From the NCBI GenBank assembly GCA_045586185.1, contig JAZMZV010000015.1:18290-82289 (forward strand): a stretch of DNA of 64,000 nt, given 5' to 3'. Positions within the stretch are counted from its first letter, which is position 1. Each line of letters begins with the position of its first letter. A program made the translations under genes and the position numbers. This DNA is from RUG11551 sp045586185 (lineage in GTDB: Bacteria > Planctomycetota > Planctomycetia > Pirellulales > Thermoguttaceae). The notes below the pieces were generated by a model that worked only from the letters and a program-made list of their open reading frames with translations, was not told the DNA's origin and did not search any database. Positions 46,724 through 55,777 of this stretch are shown here, piece after piece.

Positions 46724-47818
46724 TCATTCGTCGGTACAATCCTCTGTTCCCTCTGCGGTAACAGCTTTAGGTTTTTTCGGCGCTGCAAGAACCGAGGCGA
46801 TTATTCCGAATGCCATTGCGACAACGATCACGCCGAGGGAAACCCAGGTTATAACGTCCTTGTTCTCTTCGACAAAACCTTTGAATATACCACCGGCGCA
46901 CATCTTGAAACTGACGAACAGCAGAATGACAATCAAGCTGTATTTGAGGTACTTGAACTTGTTCATCATCGCGGCAAGAGCGAAGTACAAAGATCTCAGC
47001 CCCAGCAGGGCGAAAATATTGGACGTAAAGACCAGGAACGGATCGCGCGTTATGCCGAAAATGGCGGGAATGGAGTCGACGGCGAAAATGATGTCGCTGG
47101 TTTCAATGACAAGAAGAGCCAAAAACAGCGGGGTCATCATCAACACGCCTTCAACGCGTCTAAAGAAATGTTCGTTTGTAATTTCAGACGTAACAGGCAT
47201 GATTTTTCTTGCCATCTGAACCGCCGGGTTGTTGTCCGGGTTGATTTCTTCGTTGTCAACCAGAAGCATTTTAACGGCGGTTATGAACAGCATGCCTGCG
47301 AAGAAGTAAATCATCCATTCGAACTTGGCGAGCAGTTCCGCGCCGAGGAAAATCATCAAGCCGCGAAGAATCAGCGCGCCTAAAATACCCCAAAAGAGGA
47401 CCCGGTGCTGGTAAATTTGCGGGATGGCAAAGAACGAGAAAATCAGACTGATAACGAAGATGTTGTCTAACGACAGGGATTTCTCGACCAGATACCCGGT
47501 GAGATATTCAATCGCAGCCGTTTTACCGCGATGGGCGTCGTATTCGCCAATCTTAAAAGAAGCGTTGTCCGCAGCTGCCGTTTGGTCGCTGACGGCAACG
47601 TTACTGTGATGGTAATGATCGTCAATTCCGCCGATATCGTACGCGTAAATGAAAAAAACGCCTACGTTGAACAGCAGAGCCATGAAAATCCAGACCGCCG
47701 TCCACGTCAGGGATTCGCGAATGCCCATCACGTGCGCTTTTCGATTGAATACGCCCAAATCAAGGGCAAGCAAAATAAATACGATGCCTAAAAAACCAAG
47801 CCAAAGGTAAAGTTCCAT
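46724..47818 (-). CDS. TerC-family integral membrane protein
   Basis: The 364-residue protein starts MELYLWLGFLGIVFILLALDLG; the in-frame extension of 13 residues lacks support. About nine helices carry the TerC-family acidic residues: DLGVFNRKAH, TGYLVEKSLSLDNIFVISLIF, and ALLVIETSDIIFAVDSIPAIF. A histidine-containing loop (DDHYHHSNVAV) and an acidic loop interrupt the helices. TerC proteins are linked to metal (manganese/calcium) homeostasis and tellurite resistance. Confidence 0.9.
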   Translation of the reverse strand: MELYLWLGFLGIVFILLALDLGVFNRKAHVMGIRESLTWTAVWIFMALLFNVGVFFIYAYDIGGIDDHYHHSNVAVSDQTAAADNASFKIGEYDAHRGKTAAIEYLTGYLVEKSLSLDNIFVISLIFSFFAIPQIYQHRVLFWGILGALILRGLMIFLGAELLAKFEWMIYFFAGMLFITAVKMLLVDNEEINPDNNPAVQMARKIMPVTSEITNEHFFRRVEGVLMMTPLFLALLVIETSDIIFAVDSIPAIFGITRDPFLVFTSNIFALLGLRSLYFALAAMMNKFKYLKYSLIVILLFVSFKMCAGGIFKGFVEENKDVITWVSLGVIVVAMAFGIIASVLAAPKKPKAVTAEGTEDCTDE

Positions 47819-47947
47819 AATGTATTCCTGTACTGTACGTTTAGCGAACCGAGGCAAGAGCCAGTCTCCCGCCGCAGCAGGTTCGCTATCCGATTTCTTT
47901 GTAATTATACAGAAAAAGAAATTTTTGGCAATAGAGAAAATTTCACG

Positions 47948-49759
47948 TTATTCTCTCTTGAGCATCTTTTCGGCGGTGTTCGCCCATTGCTGACCGACGT
48001 AGTCCAAGCCGTCGACGCTGAAGTGGATCTGGTTGCCGCCGTTACCGCGCTGTTCGCGAGTCAGGACGTCTGTATTGGGACCTTCAAAGACGAGCGGGTC
48101 TTCGGCAATGATCTGTTTTTGCGCTTCAATCCCCCCGCCGCCGGTCGTCCAGACGCCGCCTTTACGGCAGTAGGAAACCAGCGCAACGCCCCACGGGACG
48201 TCCCAGCCAGCTTCTTTGCGGGACATGTAAATCACCGTCCGGAGTTTGTTGTAGTACTCGTCCTTTTTCATGTCGCGGGAGTGGTCGGATTCTCCCTGAT
48301 GCCACAGAATCCCGGCGAAGTTCCCGTTCAAGGCGCGAATGGCGGGCAAAAGTCGGTTCTCCAGGAAGTCGGTTCCCGGCTGCCATTGAGAAACGCTCGA
48401 TCCGCCGTATCCGGTCGCGACGGTTCCAACAGGAACGCCGAGCTTTTCCGACAGGGCGTCGGCAAACGGTACCCAGGTGGAGCCGTTTTCTCCCGTCGCG
48501 CCGCGCTGCGGGTCGCAGGACGGAATCCAGGAATTGAGTTTCAAATCGTACATGACGGCGTTGCCCGTCTTGGTGAACTTGTGCATCCCGTTGGCGACGT
48601 CGCCGTGGTTGGCGGAGTTCGACTGCCCGCACGTAATGAAGATTTCTCCAACGCCGATTTTATCCAGCGTCGCAGCTGCGACAACAGCGCCGGACGCGTC
48701 TTTGGCTGTTACAGTAACACTGTGCCAGCCGGCGGGCAAGCTAATCGCGCCGAGATATTTGTCAGCGCCGCAAATCGCCAGGTTGGCTTTGGCGCCAGTG
48801 TCGGCTACGGCTTCGATGGTCTCGATTGTAACGCCGTCAGCCGTTTGGAACGTCCCGGAAATCGGAACCATTGCTGAGCCGTCTTTGCCGCGCTGATAGA
48901 ATTCGATTCCGGACTTCGCCTCGTTGGTCGTCAAGACCGCCTTGCAGGGTCGAATAAACGTATACAGATTCGCGACGGCGTACTTGCCTTTGTCGTAGTT
49001 GAACGTGTAGTCCGGCTCGCCAGAAGGAGCGTTTCCAATTCCAAACGCCTTGGGATTGTTTTTATTGGACGGGACGAAACTGTTAAATGCAAAAACCGTT
49101 TGCAGGGCGTCCAGATTGTGAACCTGCATAGAGCCGTATCCCGCCGCCTCGACCCAATGCGGGGCGTCGTTGATGTCGTACGAGAACGGGTTGCCTTCGG
49201 AAATCGCGCCTTTCGTATCCTCAGCAGGAATCTGGTGCGTCGACGGTCCGCGGCCGGCAATCGTCCCCTTGGCTCCCTGACCGTAATTGCAGGGCCAGAA
49301 TTCCAAATAGCCGCGCTTAAAATTGCCGGTCTGAACGCCCTTGACGTTGGACGTTACTTCCAGATTCTTTACCACCTGCTGATAGAAAATGCCGGACGGG
49401 AAATCCGGAACGCCGATCTTGGTGACGTTGGTTGTCATGTTGGCGGAATCGAACGTTACAAACACGTATTCCAGCGGAGCGTCCGCCATCGGCGCGTATT
49501 CCAGACAGTACCCAACGCGATCAAACAGAACGCCCTGCTCTTTGAGCTTCTGGACGTTGTCCGCCAACTCGTACTTCGTCCCGGATTTATGGAGGTTGTC
49601 GTACATCTGATTGGCGATGTTCATGCCCTGAACGAGCGTATAGCCTTCAAGACAGGGCGAACCTTTCAAACTGGCGGGAACCGCAGGGGCGTCCTGCGCC
49701 AAAACGGAAACGGCTGACAAAACAAGCGTCAGACACAGCGATAAAACAATCTTTTTCAT
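47948..49759 (-). CDS. secreted sialate O-acetylesterase
   Basis: The 603-residue protein has a signal peptide (MKKIVLSLCLTLVLSAVSVLA). The C-terminal SGNH/SASA domain shows FITCGQSNSANHGD with the nucleophile Ser and ILWHQGESDHSRDM. The final His lies near the C-terminus (GGNQIHFSVDGLDYVGQQW). It removes O-acetyl groups from sialic acids or other glycans, unmasking mucin or plant polymers. The N-terminal 300 residues form beta domains of unclear role. No SD. Confidence 0.87.
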   Translation of the reverse strand: MKKIVLSLCLTLVLSAVSVLAQDAPAVPASLKGSPCLEGYTLVQGMNIANQMYDNLHKSGTKYELADNVQKLKEQGVLFDRVGYCLEYAPMADAPLEYVFVTFDSANMTTNVTKIGVPDFPSGIFYQQVVKNLEVTSNVKGVQTGNFKRGYLEFWPCNYGQGAKGTIAGRGPSTHQIPAEDTKGAISEGNPFSYDINDAPHWVEAAGYGSMQVHNLDALQTVFAFNSFVPSNKNNPKAFGIGNAPSGEPDYTFNYDKGKYAVANLYTFIRPCKAVLTTNEAKSGIEFYQRGKDGSAMVPISGTFQTADGVTIETIEAVADTGAKANLAICGADKYLGAISLPAGWHSVTVTAKDASGAVVAAATLDKIGVGEIFITCGQSNSANHGDVANGMHKFTKTGNAVMYDLKLNSWIPSCDPQRGATGENGSTWVPFADALSEKLGVPVGTVATGYGGSSVSQWQPGTDFLENRLLPAIRALNGNFAGILWHQGESDHSRDMKKDEYYNKLRTVIYMSRKEAGWDVPWGVALVSYCRKGGVWTTGGGGIEAQKQIIAEDPLVFEGPNTDVLTREQRGNGGNQIHFSVDGLDYVGQQWANTAEKMLKRE

Positions 49760-49881
49760 GATAAATTCTGGTAGTATAAATAACGAATAACCTGGCAGGC
49801 GCGAACAGTCCTGCCGATAATACAATTATTGTACTGTAGATTAAAAAGAAAAACAAGACGGGAGAGAAAAATTTCGGAGTT

Positions 49882-49911
49882 AGGCGAGCCGGGGCGCTTG
49901 CACCCGGAAAA
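49882..49911 (+). repeat. GCCGGGG hairpin module
   Basis: The flanks AGGCGAGCC and CCCGGAAA match the first module of the composite element at 52416. The centre differs (CGCTTGCA). Confidence 0.6.
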
Positions 49912-49997
49912 GCCGCGTCAGCAGTTAAAACAGACAGAGAATGGCTGGAAAAGGATTATGATCCAGCAACTCTCAGAATCCTCCCAGAAAGTTCCGG

Positions 49998-50528
49998 TCA
50001 ATGGGCATGACTCAATGCATATAAGACCCACATAATAAATATAATGACTGAAGCAAAAAAGATTATTACAGCCAAGACGTTTGTAATAAATGCTATTGCA
50101 AATGACAACAATCTGGTTTTAAAATACATATATAGATTTGTCAGGATTTGCAAAAGACAAGCGGTCGCCATTAGAATGAGAATATACTTTATGAGTTCCC
50201 GGCAATCTAACCTATTGCATAATGGTATGGAACAGGGGAATCCAATCGTCGTTATTATTGTAAATGCCAGAATACTTTTTAAAATTGCTGCAGTTCCCTG
50301 ATTGTCGCTTTGAATATTCCAACAGGTTTCGCGTTTACTGTTTTGTATATAATTAACAACAGGAGGGATGCTGGAAACTGCAATCAGAACAGGAGCGCTA
50401 AATATAAATATACATACTAATGGGATAGCTAAATTCTCATCAAAACTCACAACCGGAAGAAGCGCCAGGACAATTACTGCTATTGATAAAATAACGATTG
50501 ATGAAATAACGTAATAACGGTTTTTCAT
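49998..50528 (-). CDS. four-helix membrane protein of unknown function
   Basis: The 176-residue protein has four hydrophobic segments (VISSIVILSIAVIVLALLPV; AIPLVCIFIFSAPVLIAVSS; ILAFTIITTIGFPCSIPL; ILILMATACLLQI and a C-terminal one). There is no signal cleavage site and no recognised domain. Composition is AT-rich compared with neighbours. Gene order gives no clue. Confidence 0.55.
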   Translation of the reverse strand: MKNRYYVISSIVILSIAVIVLALLPVVSFDENLAIPLVCIFIFSAPVLIAVSSIPPVVNYIQNSKRETCWNIQSDNQGTAAILKSILAFTIITTIGFPCSIPLCNRLDCRELIKYILILMATACLLQILTNLYMYFKTRLLSFAIAFITNVLAVIIFFASVIIFIMWVLYALSHAH

Positions 50529-50578
50529 GGTAACGCCATTTGTCCTTTCTATTCCGTGTGCCTCGTGTTTTTAAAATA

Positions 50579-50749
50579 GCGGACAGGATGTCCGCGAACT
50601 TTTAAAATTTTCTTTGCGCTCTTTGCGTTCTTTGCGGCTAAAAATTCTTTGGCGAGCTCTGCTCGCGATCCGAGTAGGTTTTCGGTAGCGTCTCAGTGCG
50701 TGTGCAGGATCGTTGGACAAGGCGGCGTCAAGCCGCCGCAATCCCCGAC
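50579..50749 (+). repeat. composite modular intergenic element, variant copy
   Basis: The modules are a GCGGAC-AGGAT-GTCCGC hairpin (50579-50595), CTTTGCGCT/CTTTGCGTT/CTTTGCGGC nonamers (about 50611-50638), a GCGAGC-TCT-GCTCGC hairpin (50652-50666) followed by GATCCG, and a spacer. It ends with the TTGGACAA..GGCGGC-GTCAA-GCCGCC..TCCCCGAC hairpin (50712-50749). It ends at the FGGY-kinase stop codon. Confidence 0.78.
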
Positions 50750-52281
50750 TAATTTACCAACGCCGTCAGCATGTCCGCCGTTTGGAGGAACTTCGGGAGA
50801 ATCTGGTTGTACTTCTCGACGTTTTCGGGAATCGGGGTGAGGATTTCCTGAGTCTGGTGGATTTCGTCCAGACGGCTGAAGTCGCTCCAAAGTCCGGTTC
50901 CGACGGCGGCGATAGCAGCGGCGCCCAATGCAGCGGCGTCCTGGTCGATGTTGGTCTTTTCGACGGAGCGGTTCCAGGCGTCACAGTAAATTCGTCTCCA
51001 GATGGGACTGATCGCCCCGCCGCCAACCAGCAGGGTCGCCTGCGCGGACGCAGCGTTTTGAGCGTCTTTGACGAGAATAGAGTCCAGAGCGTCAAACGCC
51101 TTGCGGAGATTGAGCGCAACGCCTTCCAGCGCAGCGCGAATGACGTCCGCCCGGGTGTTACTCAGGTCGATATTGAACAGCCCGCCGCGCATTTCACTCG
51201 ACGGTTCCAGAGAAGATCCGCCGGCAAATGTCGGGTTGAGCAGAAGCCCGCGCGCGCCGATTTGAGACCTCTTGTCCGCCTCGTCCATCATCAGCGCGTA
51301 GACGTTTTCTCCCGTCTTTTCCGCTTTGGCGATTAAGTCTTGGCAGAAGTTGTCGCGAATCCATCTTAGCGTCGTTCCCGCTGAGAAAATAGCGGTTGCC
51401 GACGCGAACTGCCCCGGTACGACATGAGCGAAGACGTACGGCAGGAACTTGTCGTCCAATAGCGGCTGGGAACTGGAAACGGCTATCCAGCTTGACGACC
51501 CAAGCGAGGCGTACGACCGCCCGTCTGTATAGGCTTTGGCGCCCAGAGCCATGCAGGAGTTGTCAACCCCGCCGGCGCAGACTTTGACTGTCTGCGGCAA
51601 TCCCAACTCCGCCGCCGCCTGAGCGGTGAGCGTTCCCAAAACGCCCGTCGAGGGATACAGTTCCGGGAAAATCGAGCGCGCCAGCCCGGCGGACTCGATG
51701 ATTTCCTCTGAATAGTTCCAGTCCGTCAAGGAGTACCCGCCGCAGCCAGACGCGTAAGAGTAGTCCGTCGCCGCAACTCCGGTCAACCAAAAGTTGACGT
51801 AGTCTTTCGTCCCGATGAACTTGTCCATCTGCTCAAACATGTCCGGCAGATGTTCTTTGTACCACAGCAGCTTGAATATCGTGTACAGCCCCGGCGGGAA
51901 TCCCGCCCCGGTTTTCCGATACCACGACGAGTAATCGTTTGTTTTGAAGTACGATTCCGCCTGATCGCCAGCGCGGCTGTCCGACCAGATGGGCGTGGAC
52001 TCCAGCAGCAGCTTTCCGGACTTGTCCAGCGGCACGCACCCGAGCGAATGTCCGGAAAGAGCAATCGCCTCGACCTGATTCGAGTCGGCTTTCGTTTCCG
52101 CCAGCAGCTTTTTCGTTGACGCAATAATCGCCAGCCGCCAGTCTTCCGGCCGCTGTTCGTGCCATCCGGACTGCGGATAGTACGTAGAATAAGATTCAAA
52201 AGACGCCGCCAACAGCGTCCCGTCGTTTTCGTAAAGAGAGGCTTTTGCCCCGCCGGTTCCTAAATCGTAAGCAAGCAGCAT
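50749..52281 (-). CDS. FGGY-family carbohydrate kinase (xylulokinase-like)
   Basis: The 510-residue enzyme phosphorylates a sugar with ATP. It starts LLAYDLGTGGAKASLYENDG, the first phosphate-binding loop of the sugar-kinase/Hsp70/actin fold. WHEQRPEDW follows, which resembles the W-x-E/Q-P signature of xylulokinases. Later come CAGGVDNSCMALGA and the second FGGY region with EGVALNLRKAFDAL and LLVGGGAISPIWRRIYCDAW. Xylulose is the likeliest substrate, but other pentuloses or hexuloses cannot be excluded. No SD. Composite repeat elements flank it on both sides. Confidence 0.88.
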   Translation of the reverse strand: MLLAYDLGTGGAKASLYENDGTLLAASFESYSTYYPQSGWHEQRPEDWRLAIIASTKKLLAETKADSNQVEAIALSGHSLGCVPLDKSGKLLLESTPIWSDSRAGDQAESYFKTNDYSSWYRKTGAGFPPGLYTIFKLLWYKEHLPDMFEQMDKFIGTKDYVNFWLTGVAATDYSYASGCGGYSLTDWNYSEEIIESAGLARSIFPELYPSTGVLGTLTAQAAAELGLPQTVKVCAGGVDNSCMALGAKAYTDGRSYASLGSSSWIAVSSSQPLLDDKFLPYVFAHVVPGQFASATAIFSAGTTLRWIRDNFCQDLIAKAEKTGENVYALMMDEADKRSQIGARGLLLNPTFAGGSSLEPSSEMRGGLFNIDLSNTRADVIRAALEGVALNLRKAFDALDSILVKDAQNAASAQATLLVGGGAISPIWRRIYCDAWNRSVEKTNIDQDAAALGAAAIAAVGTGLWSDFSRLDEIHQTQEILTPIPENVEKYNQILPKFLQTADMLTALVN

Positions 52282-52308
52282 GGAGTGAGTGGGGGTTAAG
52301 GTGAATGA

Positions 52309-52351
52309 AAGGCGGTAACGGAGCGACCATCGGGAGCGTAGTTACGCTTGG
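52309..52351 (+). repeat. GGCGGTAACG palindromic element
   Basis: AAGGCGGTAACGGAGCG and GAGCGTAGTTACGCTT match the element at 22650-22691 on both sides, while the centre differs (ACCATCGG here). Confidence 0.6.
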
Positions 52352-52415
52352 GAACCGCCAATATCTATTTATTATACAGAATCAAATCTTAATTGCAATA
52401 GGTAGATAAAAGAAA

Positions 52416-52617
52416 GGCGAGCCGGGGTGCGTAAGCCCCCGGAAAAAGCTCACGCGGAGGCGCGGAGATGCGGAGGATTATAAAGATTTCTTTGTGTTCT
52501 TTGTGGTTAAAAATCTTCTTTTGCGGCAGGGGACTGCCGCGATCCGGACTCATTCAAGTCTTTTAGCGGGTCGTTGGACAAGGCGGCGTCAAGCCGCCGC
52601 ATTCCCCGACGCAAGCG
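52416..52617 (+). repeat. composite modular intergenic element, full copy
   Basis: The modules, in order, are as follows. GCCGGGG-TGCGTAAG-CCCCCGG hairpin (52416-52446). Octamers GCGGAGGC, GCGGAGAT, GCGGAGGA (52454-52477). Nonamers TTCTTTGTG twice (52488-52505). Hairpin GCGGCAG-GGGA-CTGCCGC (52523-52540) followed by GATCCGG. A spacer, then TTGGACAA..GGCGGC-GTCAA-GCCGCC..TCCCCGAC-GCAAGCG (52573-52617). It is the same order as 20521-20738 in reverse. No gene is visible between 52282 and 52710. Confidence 0.8.
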
Positions 52618-52710
52618 AACGTCACAGTACCAATGCAGGACAAACAAAACCGCCCCAGAAATGCTTGTTTCCGGGGCGGCTATGTTTGAAGTCAGGTTGT
52701 CTATTTGGCG

Positions 52711-54105
52711 CTATTCCTGTGTTCCCATGAGGAACTTGTCGATGTCGGCGGCAGCGGCTCTGCCCGCTCCCATGGCGAGAATAACGGTCGCGGCTCCGGT
52801 TACGATGTCTCCGCCCGCCCAGACGCGGTCTTTGGTCGTCTTGCCGGTTTCCTCGTTGGCGATAATGTATCCGCGTTTATTGAGTTCCATGCCGGGGGTT
52901 GCTTTTGTTACAACCGGGTTGGCGCCCGAACCGACGGCGACGATAACCGTGTCGCAGTCCTGGACGAATTCCGACCCTTCAATGGGAATCGGGCGGCGGC
53001 GTCCGGACGCGTCCGATTCGCCCAGTTCCATCTTCTGGCATTTGACCTGGCAGACCATGCCTTTTTCGTTGCCAATGTATTCAACCGGATTGGTAAGGAA
53101 CGCGAACTCGACGCCCTCTTCTTTGGCGTGATGAACTTCTTCGCCTCGAGCGGGAAGCTCGTCCTGAGATCGGCGATAGATGACTGTAACGGAATCCGCG
53201 CCAAGCCGCAGTGCGGTTCGAGCGGCGTCCATGGCAACGTTTCCGCCGCCAATAACGCAGACTTTTCCGCCGCGAACGATGGGAGTGTCACATTCCGGGA
53301 ACTTGTACGCCTTCATGAGATTGGATCGGGTCAGATACTCGTTGGCGGAATAGATGCCGCCGAGGTCTTCGCCCGGAGCGCCCATAAAGGACGGCAGACC
53401 GGCGCCAACGCCGATATAAACCGCGTCGAAACCCTCTTCGTTGAGCAGTTCGTCTACGGTAATCGTTTTGCCGATAACCTCGTTCGTCTCGATTTTCACG
53501 CCCAGCTTTTGCAGGTATCCGACTTCCGCTTCGACAATTGCTTTGGGAAGACGGAACTCCGGAATGCCGTACATCAAAACGCCGCCTGGACGGTGAAACG
53601 CCTCGAAAATGGTAACGTCGTGTCCTTTAAGAATCAAGGAACCCGCGACGCTCAAGCCGCTGGGACCGGAGCCGACAACGGCGATTTTCTTTCCGGTAGC
53701 CGGGGCTTTTTCGGGAATGGTAACCAGACCGTTTTCGCGTTCGTAGTCTGCGACGAAACGCTCGCAGCGACCGATGGCGACCGGTTCGCCTTTGATCCCT
53801 AAAATGCACTTGGATTCGCACTGCTTTTCTTGCGGGCAGACGCGTCCGCAGACGGCAGGCAGCGCGTTGGTCTTTTTAATCGCCTGAGCCGCTTCAGCAA
53901 ACTTGCCTTCTTTGGTCAGAGCCAAAAAGGTCGGGATTTCAACGGAGACCGGGCAGCCGGTTCGGCACATCGGCTTTTTGCAGTTCAAACAGCGGGACGC
54001 TTCCTGCATTGCCATTTCAGCGGTGTATCCCAGCGGGACTTCCTTAAAATTATGAGCGCGAACCTTGGGGTCTTGCTCCGGCATGGGGGTTCTTGGAGTT
54101 GCCAT
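52711..54105 (-). CDS. nfnB: NfnB/GltD-type flavoprotein subunit
   Basis: The 464-residue protein has the N-terminal Cys-rich cluster domain (CLNCKKPMCRTGCPVSVEIP; CGRVCPQEKQCESKC) for two 4Fe-4S clusters. Two Rossmann folds follow: VVGSGPSGLSVAG for FAD and VIGGGNVAMDAARTALR for NAD(P). It is a homotetrameric glutamate-synthase-small-subunit type protein. Because the next gene upstream encodes an NfnA-type subunit, the pair is best read as the electron-bifurcating NADH-dependent ferredoxin:NADP+ oxidoreductase. The alternative is glutamate synthase small subunit. No SD; a heptamer repeat is 12 bases upstream. Confidence 0.9.
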   Translation of the reverse strand: MATPRTPMPEQDPKVRAHNFKEVPLGYTAEMAMQEASRCLNCKKPMCRTGCPVSVEIPTFLALTKEGKFAEAAQAIKKTNALPAVCGRVCPQEKQCESKCILGIKGEPVAIGRCERFVADYERENGLVTIPEKAPATGKKIAVVGSGPSGLSVAGSLILKGHDVTIFEAFHRPGGVLMYGIPEFRLPKAIVEAEVGYLQKLGVKIETNEVIGKTITVDELLNEEGFDAVYIGVGAGLPSFMGAPGEDLGGIYSANEYLTRSNLMKAYKFPECDTPIVRGGKVCVIGGGNVAMDAARTALRLGADSVTVIYRRSQDELPARGEEVHHAKEEGVEFAFLTNPVEYIGNEKGMVCQVKCQKMELGESDASGRRRPIPIEGSEFVQDCDTVIVAVGSGANPVVTKATPGMELNKRGYIIANEETGKTTKDRVWAGGDIVTGAATVILAMGAGRAAAADIDKFLMGTQE

Positions 54106-54117
54106 AATGTATGTGTT

Positions 54118-54266
54118 AGTTGCGAGTTACGAGTTGCGAGTTGCGAGAACTTGCCACTCTATTTTCGATGGATTCAATATTTATTAGTGGTAAGTGGTTA
54201 GTAATAAGTGCTTAGTGCATAGGAAATCTACTACTGCCTACTGCCTACTGCCTATTGCCTACTGCC
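54118..54266. repeat. three heptamer arrays between nfnA and nfnB
   Basis: AGTTGCG units (54118-54148), TTAGTGG units (54184-54218) and TACTGCC units (54232-54266) follow each other, each with an exact 7-base period but unrelated sequences. The last array contains the nfnA stop codon. Confidence 0.9.
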
Positions 54267-55105
54267 TCAATATACCGATTGAGCGAGCATTTCTCCTGTT
54301 CGCAGTAAATTCTCTGACGCTGCATGACGGAATCCCAGTCGATAAGGAAGGCGTCAAATTCGGGACCGTCAACGCAGGTGAACTTGACCTTGTCGCCCAG
54401 CTTGACGCGGCAGCCGCCGCACATGCCGGTGCCGTCGATCATAATCGTGTTGAGGCTGGCGATGCATTTCAGATTGGGGTACTGCTGAGTAAACGGCTTG
54501 GCGGTGAGCGTCGTGAACTTCATCATGATGGCGGGGCCGATCGTATAGACGCAGCCGATTTCCGAGCCGCGGGTTTCGAGGATTTCCTTGACCGGTTCGG
54601 TAACCAGAGCTTTGCGTCCGAAAGAGCCGTCGTCCGTTACAACGATGTGTTCGTCGGAAACGGAAGCGAGTTTGTCCGTCCAGAAAAGGAGGTCTTTGTT
54701 GCGTGCGCCCTGAACGGAGATGACTTTCACGCCGCTTTCGCGGAACGCTTTGGCGATGGGGTAAATCGGAGCGGTTCCGACGCCGCCGGCGACCATGATA
54801 ACCGTGCCGAAGTTTGTATCGATTTCACTTGCCTGTCCGAGCGGACCAATCATGGCGTAGAGGCTCTGACCGACTTCCAGCGCAATAACCTTGCGGGACG
54901 TAACGCCGACAGCCATGATAACCATGGTAATCGTGCCTTTTTCGCGGTCGAAATCGGCAATCGTCAGCGGGATTCGTTCGCCGTTTTCTTCCGGCATAAC
55001 AATGAGAAACTGCCCGGCTTTGGCTTTGAGCGCCAAACGCGGGTTCTCGACGACCATTTCCCAAATATTGGGCGCCAGCAGGGTTTTGCTGATAATCTTA
55101 AACAT
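54245..55105 (-). CDS. nfnA: NfnA/SudB-type FAD/NAD-binding ferredoxin reductase subunit
   Basis: The 286-residue protein is a ferredoxin-NADP-reductase-like subunit: AGQFLIVMPEENGERIPLTI for FAD, IGPLGQ, MVAGGVGTAPIYPIAKAF for NAD, and a C-terminal GTGMCGGCRVKLGD...CVDGPEFDAF cluster binding 2Fe-2S. With NfnB it couples NADH and reduced ferredoxin to NADP+ reduction. Met at 55105 (MFKIISK) is the family-like start. The last five or six residues (VGNRQ) and the stop are encoded by the TACTGCC heptamer repeat. Confidence 0.9.
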   Translation of the reverse strand: MFKIISKTLLAPNIWEMVVENPRLALKAKAGQFLIVMPEENGERIPLTIADFDREKGTITMVIMAVGVTSRKVIALEVGQSLYAMIGPLGQASEIDTNFGTVIMVAGGVGTAPIYPIAKAFRESGVKVISVQGARNKDLLFWTDKLASVSDEHIVVTDDGSFGRKALVTEPVKEILETRGSEIGCVYTIGPAIMMKFTTLTAKPFTQQYPNLKCIASLNTIMIDGTGMCGGCRVKLGDKVKFTCVDGPEFDAFLIDWDSVMQRQRIYCEQEKCSLNRYIEAVGNRQ

Positions 55106-55416
55106 TGTTTTGAAGTGGGTTAGCAATGACGAAAAATTCCCTCAACGGCGCGCGCCATCGAGTTAATAGGGATTATTAACTCTATTTATCGGCAATTAAT
55201 GCGCTAATATATAATAATGTCAAGGGAAGAATCGTTGTTTTGACCAATTTATTTGTTTTAAACAACGGATAAAAAATTATTAATGTAAGATTATTGCACA
55301 AAAATCTAAAAAGTCAAGGGAGACAGGGAAAGGTGAGCAAACTAGAGAGAATTTTAAAGGGAAAAGGAAAGATTCTTGAGACCTTTACGAAGCGACCGAA
55401 TATATCTATTCCTGAT

Positions 55417-55665
55417 CCCACGTCTTTAGACGTGGGGGGTAAAACATTTAAAATAATCGTAGCCCCCAGATTTATCTGGGGGACGAAATAAAGATGCCAC
55501 CCCCAAATCGCTTACCTTCCTCTCTCAACCCCGCTCCATACGGAGCGGGGTTGAGAGAGGAATTCGTGCGTTAAAATATCTCTTTATATCAATTTTGATC
55601 CCACGCCTAAAGGCGTGGGCTACGATTTTTTAATTTATAATTGTTCTCACAGCTGAAGCTGTGAG
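55417..55665. repeat. cluster of five palindromic hairpins
   Basis: Four are 20-base palindromes with 9-base arms and a 2-base centre: CCCACGTCT/AGACGTGGG (55417-55436), CCCCCAGAT/ATCTGGGGG (55463-55482), CCCACGCCT/AGGCGTGGG (55600-55619) and CTCACAGCT/AGCTGTGAG (55646-55665). The fifth (55517-55562) has a 21-bp perfect stem around ATAC. The region 55106-55777 shows no convincing gene. Confidence 0.85.
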
Positions 55666-55777
55666 GATCTAATCACGCAACGAGAGATTATTCACGCTCT
55701 TAATTCCTCATCTTTTTTATACCCATCTTCCAAAGTTCAAAAAACATGCTATAATATATATACAAGAAAAAATTATC

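Noticed and set aside
54118..54266. CRISPR-like array
   Set aside because: The repeats are contiguous 7-base units without spacers and there are no cas genes in the window.
55294..55491. 65-codon frame in the palindrome cluster
   Set aside because: It reads straight through two palindromes (SIPDPTSLDVGG, PRFIWGT), so it is a by-product of the repeats.
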